From assembly GCF_001553115.1 (NCBI RefSeq), contig NZ_KQ960155.1:62001-126000 (forward strand): a stretch of 64,000 bases of DNA. The letters are read 5' to 3'. The DNA is from Aedoeadaptatus coxii. GTDB taxonomy: Bacteria > Bacillota > Clostridia > Tissierellales > Peptoniphilaceae. The translations under genes and the position numbers were made by a program. Positions 58,987 to 64,000 of this stretch are shown piece after piece. Position 1 is the stretch's first letter. Each line of letters opens with the position of its first letter. The notes below the pieces were generated by a model, which saw nothing but the letters and a program-made list of their open reading frames with translations, made no database searches and was not told the origin of the DNA.

Positions 58987-59835
58987 ATGAAAAACACATT
59001 AAAGCTAATCTCTCTCGGAATTTTATCCCTCTTTCTCCTCGTAGGATGCGGCAAATCGTCGGATGACGGCCAAGTCGTAAAACTCGGCGTCGTCGGTGAC
59101 GATCAACGGCTTTGGGAAAAAGCCGCGGAGCTCGCCAAAAAAGACGGCATTACCATTAAACTCGTTCACTTCTCCGATTACAACACGCCCAACGACGCCC
59201 TCGTCAACGGCGACGTGGACTTAAACGCCTTCCAACACAAGGCATTTTTAGACGAATACAACCACTCCAAGGGAACCCATCTCGTGCCCATCGGCAGAAC
59301 GTTTATTTCCCCCATCGGCGCGTACTCCAACACATTGAAGGATTTAAAAGATGTGCCCGAAAACGGAAAAGTTTCCATTCCCAACGACACCACCAACTGC
59401 GGACGCGCCCTCTTCCTATTGGAAGCGGCAGGCCTTATCCAATTAAAAGATAATGTCGGCGTAAGCCCCACCCTTTCCGATATTGTGGCCAATCCGAAAA
59501 ACATTCAAATCAACGAAATGGACGCTGCCCAAGTAGCGCGCACCCTTCCCGATGTAGACGCCGCGGTCATCAACACCAACCTTGCCATCGACGCAGGCCT
59601 TTCCCCGAAAGACGACGCCATTTTCATGGAGCCCCTTAACGAACATTCCGCTCCCTATATTAACTACGTCGTAGCGCGGGAAGAAGATAAAGACAATGCA
59701 CTCTATCAAAAAGTTGCCGCCTACTATCGCACGCCGGAAGTAAAGGCATTGAACGATAAACTTTACGAAGAAACGCAAAAAATGGCATGGGAACTTACCG
59801 ATATTCCCGACGCCGGCGACACGGCGACAAAATAA
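58987..59835 (+). CDS. MetQ methionine-binding lipoprotein, copy 2
   Basis: A 282-residue paralogue of the preceding MetQ. Signal peptide with lipobox FLLVGC (Cys near residue 21) and a much shorter linker than copy 1. The block GVVGDDQRLWEKAAELAKKD is identical between copies, as is DLNAFQHKAFLDEYN, so the duplication is recent or under strong selection. Differences in the binding-site loops (NTTNCGR against DATNGGR) could change the ligand, for example D-methionine or methionine sulfoxide. Confidence 0.93.
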   Translation: MKNTLKLISLGILSLFLLVGCGKSSDDGQVVKLGVVGDDQRLWEKAAELAKKDGITIKLVHFSDYNTPNDALVNGDVDLNAFQHKAFLDEYNHSKGTHLVPIGRTFISPIGAYSNTLKDLKDVPENGKVSIPNDTTNCGRALFLLEAAGLIQLKDNVGVSPTLSDIVANPKNIQINEMDAAQVARTLPDVDAAVINTNLAIDAGLSPKDDAIFMEPLNEHSAPYINYVVAREEDKDNALYQKVAAYYRTPEVKALNDKLYEETQKMAWELTDIPDAGDTATK

Positions 59836-59840
59836 GAAAA

Positions 59841-59867
59841 CGGCTGAGGATACTCGGCCGCTTTTTA
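59841..59867 (+). terminator. met operon terminator
   Basis: CGGCTGAG-GATA-CTCGGCCG followed by CTTTTTATT. Confidence 0.85.
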
Positions 59868-59905
59868 TTGCATCGAAAGCTTTTCCGTTAGCTTTTAACA
59901 AAACG

Positions 59906-59914
59906 TGATATAAT
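59906..59914 (+). promoter_or_regulatory. Extended -10 promoter of TIM-barrel gene
   Basis: TGATATAAT (TG-n-TATAAT), 43 bases before the start codon; no clear -35. Confidence 0.6.
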
Positions 59915-59956
59915 GAGCCTATCCACTTGGGATAATCTAATAGAAAGAGGTGTTCT

Positions 59957-60808
59957 ATGAGCATTTCTAAAAAATCAAAACTACCCGTCGGCGACTTTCG
60001 GATTATAAAAGATAAATATATTCCCGAAATCGAATCGTCCCTTCGGAAAAAACCGGTGCTCATGCCCAATGCCATTTACAACGCATCGGGGATCCGCATT
60101 CAGGGTACCCGCTTTAAATCCCTGATCTTTTCCACCGACATCGCCATGATTCGCAACTCCAACGCCCAGGCGGTGTTCGCAGTCTATCCCTTTACGCCTC
60201 AGCTCGCCATCGTGCAATCCATTATTCAAGGCTCATCGATCCCCGTTTTCGCAGGGGTCGGCGGCGGCACGACCTCCGGTGCGCGAAGCGTCTCCATTGC
60301 TCTGGAATGTGAATTATTGGGCGCTTACGGCGTCGTCGTCAACGCGCCTATGAAAAATGAAGTCATTCAGGAAATGTACAACGTCCTGGACATTCCCATT
60401 ATCGCCACCGTCGTCTCCAAAAACGACGACATCGTCGGAAAAATCAACGCCGGCGCGCGCATTCTGAATGTCTCCGGCGGCAAAAACACGGCGGAACTCG
60501 TCCGTTACGTGCGCAGCATTATCGGAAACCGATTCCCCATTATCGCCACCGGCGGCGACAACGATGAGCAAATTCAAACCACCATCAACGCCGGCACCAA
60601 CGCCATTACCTACACGCCGCCTTCTATGGCATCTCTTTTCAAAGGCATGATGGAAGATTATCGGGCGCAAAGCGAGGCCAACGGCAGCGAATCCTGCAAT
60701 GATCCGAAACAACTTCACGTACATGAATATTTAAGAGACCTTGTATTCCCCGCAGACGCTATCGAATACATTCGAAAAAAAGGTGAAGATAAAGATGATA
60801 AAAAATAA
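59957..60808 (+). CDS. Putative TIM-barrel enzyme of unknown specificity
   Basis: A 283-residue protein whose glycine-rich strands (FAGVGGGTTSGARS, ILNVSGGKNTAELVRYV, FPIIATGGDNDEQI, AGTNAITYTPPS) indicate a phosphate-binding (beta/alpha)8 barrel of the ThiG/NanE/IMPDH class. Relatives are annotated only as hydrolase or putative TIM-barrel enzyme in Firmicutes. I cannot name a substrate. The start follows AGAAAGAGGTGTTCT; it has an extended -10 promoter. Its end overlaps the AI-2E-family permease gene by 14 bases, so the two are coupled. Confidence 0.65.
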   Translation: MSISKKSKLPVGDFRIIKDKYIPEIESSLRKKPVLMPNAIYNASGIRIQGTRFKSLIFSTDIAMIRNSNAQAVFAVYPFTPQLAIVQSIIQGSSIPVFAGVGGGTTSGARSVSIALECELLGAYGVVVNAPMKNEVIQEMYNVLDIPIIATVVSKNDDIVGKINAGARILNVSGGKNTAELVRYVRSIIGNRFPIIATGGDNDEQIQTTINAGTNAITYTPPSMASLFKGMMEDYRAQSEANGSESCNDPKQLHVHEYLRDLVFPADAIEYIRKKGEDKDDKK

Positions 60809-61889
60809 ACCATTTACGACCCTCGTAAACATCGCCTTGGTGTTGCTGATTATTTTACTTTTCAGCATGACCCGGCAATTTTTAAGCCCCATTTACAATA
60901 TTTTTCTTTTTTTAATTACGCCACTCATTCTCGCCATTTATATCTTTTACGCCTTTCGGCCCATTCGCAATAAACTGGCGGAATGGACGAAAAAGCCCGG
61001 CCTTTCGGCGATCATTACTTTTTTCCTCTTTATCGCCTTTGCCGTCGGCCTGTTTTACGTCACCTTCAGCATGATTTACGATCAGGCACAAAGCTTTCTC
61101 AGAAATGTGAACATGAATGTCCTCTTGCAGTATTCCGACACGGACATTTACAAAGAACTGAGCCAATACATTCCTCTGGGAAGTTATATCGACAAATTTG
61201 AAGGGTGGCTACAGGGCATGGCGGGAGATATTCCCAATCTGCTTACGAAGCTCTTCAGCAATATCGGTACCATCGGTTCTCTGCTGCTTCTCATTATTCT
61301 CGGGCTCTTCTATCTTTTAAAAGACGAAGAGAACGCGGTAAAAACCATTCATTACTTGGCCCGGGGAAAATATTACGACCGCATCATGGAAGTGTTGAGC
61401 CAAATTCACAACACGCTGGAAATCTATATTTCCGGGCAAATCCTCGTGGCATGTGTTCTCGGCGTCTTAATGTTTATCGGCTACGCCATTATCGGCTTGC
61501 CCTATAAGCTTTCCCTTGCCGCCATTGCCCTCGTATTTAACTTCATTCCCTTTATCGGACCCTTCCTAGCCGCGGCGCCTGCCGTACTCGTCGGCTTAAC
61601 CATTAGCCCGTCCATGGTGGTGAAAGTTATCATCGTGAGCGTCGTCGTGCAACAATTGGAGGGAAATGTGATTACGCCCAATATTATGGGCTCCAAACTT
61701 AATATCCACCCCTTCGTCGTCATCGTCGCCGTTATGGTGTCCGCCAATCTTTTCGGCGTATTGGGTGCCCTTATCGCCTCGCCCCTTTACATGTGCATTA
61801 AAATCATTATCAAGGGGATTCGCAACGAAAAATTCGACAGCCAAAACCAATGCGTCATTCCCTTAGATACCGATAAAGCTAAATCATAA
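60795..61889 (+). CDS. AI-2E family transporter (PerM-like)
   Basis: A 364-residue membrane protein with about seven or eight helices and the AI-2E/PerM signature region IALVFNFIPFIGPFLAAAPAVLVG and QQLEGNVITPNIMGSKLNIHP. Family members export small molecules or ions, for example AI-2 (TqsA) or Na+; function here is open. The ATG at 60795 follows AAAGGTGAAGATAA; an upstream in-frame extension would read the preceding gene. Confidence 0.85.
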   Translation: MIKNKPFTTLVNIALVLLIILLFSMTRQFLSPIYNIFLFLITPLILAIYIFYAFRPIRNKLAEWTKKPGLSAIITFFLFIAFAVGLFYVTFSMIYDQAQSFLRNVNMNVLLQYSDTDIYKELSQYIPLGSYIDKFEGWLQGMAGDIPNLLTKLFSNIGTIGSLLLLIILGLFYLLKDEENAVKTIHYLARGKYYDRIMEVLSQIHNTLEIYISGQILVACVLGVLMFIGYAIIGLPYKLSLAAIALVFNFIPFIGPFLAAAPAVLVGLTISPSMVVKVIIVSVVVQQLEGNVITPNIMGSKLNIHPFVVIVAVMVSANLFGVLGALIASPLYMCIKIIIKGIRNEKFDSQNQCVIPLDTDKAKS

Positions 61890-61903
61890 AGAAAGGTGAT
61901 TCT

Positions 61904-62854
61904 ATGAAGTGTCCACACTGCGGTAGCGAACAATCCCCCTCAAGCACCTTTTGCGGAGCCTGCGGAAAGCATCTGACACCCCATAGCCATGCAAAAAACG
62001 AAGAGAGGACGACCACACCACCTTCCCCGAGACGGAAACAAATCATTGTCGCCATTTGCATCCTACTCGTGCTCCTCGCCCTTATCGCAGGAAAAAGTGT
62101 CCACAAAAATTTAAAGATCAACCGACTGGACCGCCAAATGAATCGCGCCGTAGAAGACGGATCCTACACCGAAGCATTAAATAATGCCCGTACCCTTTAC
62201 GATTTAACCGGCGATGAAAAATATTTGGAAAGCGCCAAAGAAATTAAGACCGTCTCAGAAATGAAGAAAGATTTAAATCGAGCCGAGAGCGCATTGGAAG
62301 ACGGAGACTTTTCCTTCGCCCTCCAAATATTAAAAGATTACAGAGACCGTCGGGATCTCCTTCCCGATAAATATGACGATCTGAAAAAAGATTTCTACTC
62401 CGGGCTTGAGAGGCAGGCATCGAAATACCGCAGTGCCGGCTCAAAAGATCAGATGGTAGCCCTCGTCGACAGTCTACTCGCCATGGACGGCGGCAACGAA
62501 CGGCTGCTGGCCATCCTCGCCGAAGCAAAGGCCTCCACGGGAGCGCCCGCTCAATCGGTCGATGCATCGCCGAAACCGAAGACTGAACCGAAGCCGAATC
62601 AAAGGCAAGTTTCTTCAAACGGAAGTAAACTTTCAAAAGTGGCATCCAATCTCCTGGGCAAGGACATAACCTCCACGGCCCTTCACACCAATGTAAGGAG
62701 CGAGCCCACCATTAACGCTCCCGTCGTCTACGCACTGGAAAAAGGCTCCACCGTCCACGTCTACCGCACGGTGATCGAGGGCAATATTATTTGGCTCGAC
62801 ATCGGCGACGGATGGACATCCCATAAAAACTTTAACGGCGATTTAACTTATTAG
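61904..62854 (+). CDS. Zinc-ribbon membrane protein with SH3-like C-terminus
   Basis: A 316-residue protein: N-terminal zinc ribbon MKCPHCGSE...FCGACGK (two CxxC pairs), basic Pro-rich linker, one transmembrane helix (about 48-66), a helical repeat-like outer region (75-215) with Leu/Glu/Asp-rich segments, a Pro/Lys/Ser linker and a C-terminal SH3b-like domain (about 260-312, HTNVRSEPTINAPVVYAL, WLDIGDGWTS). The ribbon would lie inside and the SH3-like part outside. It follows the permease by 14 bases. Likely envelope-related; exact role unknown. Confidence 0.75.
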   Translation: MKCPHCGSEQSPSSTFCGACGKHLTPHSHAKNEERTTTPPSPRRKQIIVAICILLVLLALIAGKSVHKNLKINRLDRQMNRAVEDGSYTEALNNARTLYDLTGDEKYLESAKEIKTVSEMKKDLNRAESALEDGDFSFALQILKDYRDRRDLLPDKYDDLKKDFYSGLERQASKYRSAGSKDQMVALVDSLLAMDGGNERLLAILAEAKASTGAPAQSVDASPKPKTEPKPNQRQVSSNGSKLSKVASNLLGKDITSTALHTNVRSEPTINAPVVYALEKGSTVHVYRTVIEGNIIWLDIGDGWTSHKNFNGDLTY

Positions 62855-62861
62855 TCGCCTC

Positions 62862-62883
62862 GCCCCCGTATGGGGGCTTTTTC
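62862..62883 (+). terminator. Terminator of zinc-ribbon/SH3 gene
   Basis: GCCCCC-GTAT-GGGGGC followed by TTTTTC. Confidence 0.85.
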
Positions 62884-62909
62884 TTTGCGCCGAACTGAGA
62901 ACTTTTCAC

Positions 62910-62938
62910 TTTACAACAATAAAACCACTTTATATAAT
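62910..62938 (+). promoter_or_regulatory. Promoter of second zinc-ribbon gene
   Basis: TTTACA (62910-62915) and a perfect TATAAT (62933-62938), 17-nt spacer. Confidence 0.82.
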
Positions 62939-62966
62939 GAAGTAAAGTAATTAGAAAGGAGCGCCT

Positions 62967-63470
62967 ATGCACTGTACCCATTGCGGAAAGGCCGTGGATC
63001 CAAACGATCGCTTCTGCACCCATTGCGGCCAAGCGAATCCCTCTTACGGCGAAGACGCCCGCGAATCTTCAGACGACCATTTTAAAACTCAAGCTTACGA
63101 CAATTATCAAAACACACCGCCTTATGCCCCACTGAATCAGGATTATCCCCAAAGGCCGAGGAAATTTAATTGGGGCGCCTTTACTTTTACAGTGGCATGG
63201 GGCATCGGCAACAACTGCTATATCTGTTTACTCGCCCTCATTCCCGGACTGAACATTATCATGTCCTTTATCGCAGGCTTTATGGGCAACCAATGGGCCA
63301 TGGAAAATAATACCTATCGCGACATGGAGGAATTTTCAAAAATTCAACAAACGTGGAATCGCGCCGGCTTTATCTTCTTTATTATCGCCGTCATTCCCGC
63401 CGCCTTCTTTATGTTTATCGGCTTTATGACGCTCATGTCCGCTCCCGCCCTAAACAATAACTGGCTATAA
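62967..63470 (+). CDS. Zinc-ribbon membrane protein of unknown function
   Basis: A 167-residue protein with an N-terminal zinc ribbon MHCTHCGKAV...FCTHCGQ (two CxxC pairs), a polar Tyr/Pro/Asn-rich linker (about 30-65) and two to three transmembrane helices in the second half. The part FNWGAFTFTVAWGIGNNCYI and the tail resemble DUF2628-type or similar small inner-membrane proteins. The ribosome site AGAAAGGAGCGCCT is good. It has its own strong promoter and terminator. Confidence 0.72.
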   Translation: MHCTHCGKAVDPNDRFCTHCGQANPSYGEDARESSDDHFKTQAYDNYQNTPPYAPLNQDYPQRPRKFNWGAFTFTVAWGIGNNCYICLLALIPGLNIIMSFIAGFMGNQWAMENNTYRDMEEFSKIQQTWNRAGFIFFIIAVIPAAFFMFIGFMTLMSAPALNNNWL

Positions 63471-63487
63471 TTAAAAACGACGCAAAA

Positions 63488-63513
63488 AAACGGCGATACC
63501 CTCGCCGTTTTAA
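63488..63513 (+). terminator. Terminator of second zinc-ribbon gene
   Basis: CGGCGA-TACCC-TCGCCG followed by TTTTAATTTTT. Confidence 0.82.
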
Positions 63514-63531
63514 TTTTTACAAAAAAATAGG

Positions 63532-63557
63532 GCCGCAACCAAAAGTTGCGGCTTATT
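63532..63557 (+). repeat. GC-rich hairpin after the terminator
   Basis: GCCGCAAC-CAAAA-GTTGCGGC followed by TTATTTG; a weak second terminator or the leader hairpin of the next gene. Confidence 0.45.
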
Positions 63558-63627
63558 TGCTTGTATGAACAATCTCTTTTTGTTACGTTATAAATGAACG
63601 TTATCGAGAAAAGAAAAGGAGCGTACC

Positions 63628-64000
63628 GTGTACGGTCAAAAAATAAAAACAAAACGCCAAGCCCTTCACATGTCTCAAGAGGACTTGGCGAGAGAATTAA
63701 ATCTGACGCGCCAGGCCATTTCCAAATGGGAAATGGATAAAGCCCAACCGACCATGGCAAACCTTCGGGAGCTTTCGCGGGTATTCGGCGTGGACATGGC
63801 CTACTTCATAGGCGAAAATAAAAAACCGAATGAAGAATCCACTGCAGCGGGAATCTTTTGGTGGGCACTCTATTCCATTATAGGTTTCGCCTTTTTTGCG
63901 ATCTACTATTTCGCCATTATGGAATCCGCACTGAACATCGATCCGAAAAAAATGCCCTACCTCCTCATCACACTTTATATGATCGTCGCCACGATCGCCT
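63628..64000 (+). CDS. XRE-family regulator with membrane segment (partial)
   Basis: The gene runs off the right edge; 124 codons are visible. It starts at a GTG (63628) after AAAAGGAGCGTACC. Residues about 1-60 form a helix-turn-helix of the Cro/C1 type (MSQEDLARELNLTRQAISKWE), followed by a linker and hydrophobic segments beginning near residue 73 (FWWALYSIIGFAFFAIYY). Membrane-linked XRE regulators of this kind are common in Firmicutes; their signals are mostly unknown. Confidence 0.82.
   Translation, partial: MYGQKIKTKRQALHMSQEDLARELNLTRQAISKWEMDKAQPTMANLRELSRVFGVDMAYFIGENKKPNEESTAAGIFWWALYSIIGFAFFAIYYFAIMESALNIDPKKMPYLLITLYMIVATIA

Noticed and set aside
1-64000. CRISPR array, prophage or transposon
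   Set aside because: No regularly spaced repeats, integrase, transposase or phage structural genes were seen on either strand.

Overview
ORGANISM. Codon use, Shine-Dalgarno starts (AGGAGG type), T-box and riboswitch leaders, compact intrinsic terminators and the gene order murB-rapZ-yvcK-whiA-ptsH-dnaE-pfkA-pyk all point to a Gram-positive Firmicute of the clostridial side. A flavodiiron protein, several amino-acid uptake systems and moderate GC fit an anaerobic amino-acid-fermenting coccus, perhaps Peptoniphilaceae/Tissierellia; this placement is inference. The DNA is chromosomal, with one tRNA, no rRNA, no recognisable transposase and no CRISPR array. LAYOUT. 1-2.1 kb: thiamine thiazole genes thiS-F-G-H (minus). 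2.5-10.3 kb: alanine/glycine symporter, LysR/YeiH divergent pair, glutathione reductase, flavodiiron protein, exonuclease III, TtcA. 10.4 kb: tRNA-Thr(CGT). 10.6-14 kb: secreted and membrane proteins of unknown role, partly in an AT-rich stretch. 14-19 kb: rarD, truA, the shared ECF energy module (ecfA1-A2-T) and trpP under a tryptophan T-box. 19.3-23.6 kb: an AT-rich arsenic-resistance island (arsR-D-A-C-acr3) with two near-identical ArsR operators, next to a truncated cytosine methyltransferase. 23.6-32.5 kb: glutaredoxin, a degenerate Ddl-like/coiled-coil protein and the pyrimidine operon pyrB-K-D-carA-carB. 32.5-37.5 kb: a secreted protein, a strong-promoter structured RNA (candidate 6S RNA) and a four-gene cluster of unknown function (acyl-CoA dehydrogenase-like, cytosolic PhnD-like, MetE-like, OsmC-like). 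37.5-45.7 kb: RluD, NAD kinase, glycosyltransferase, J-domain protein, lysine-riboswitch NhaC-type transporter, ZupT, THF-riboswitch FolT. 45.7-55.9 kb: glycolysis, DNA polymerase III and cell-wall operon. 55.9-60 kb: methionine T-box and metN-I-Q-Q. 60-64 kb: TIM-barrel protein, AI-2E-family permease, two zinc-ribbon membrane proteins and a partial XRE regulator. HOW IT WORKS TOGETHER. Uptake is a theme: TrpP and FolT probably borrow the ecfA1A2T module, and tryptophan, lysine, methionine and folate uptake are each governed by an RNA sensor. MOST NOTABLE. CarA has lost all three residues of its glutaminase triad, predicting ammonia-dependent carbamoyl phosphate synthesis. A Ddl-like ATP-grasp pseudoenzyme is fused to a long charged helix just after carB. 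The 33.6-37.4 kb cluster combines four enzyme folds, three of them lacking canonical catalytic or targeting features. Several genes start within about 15-40 nt of an intrinsic-terminator-like hairpin.
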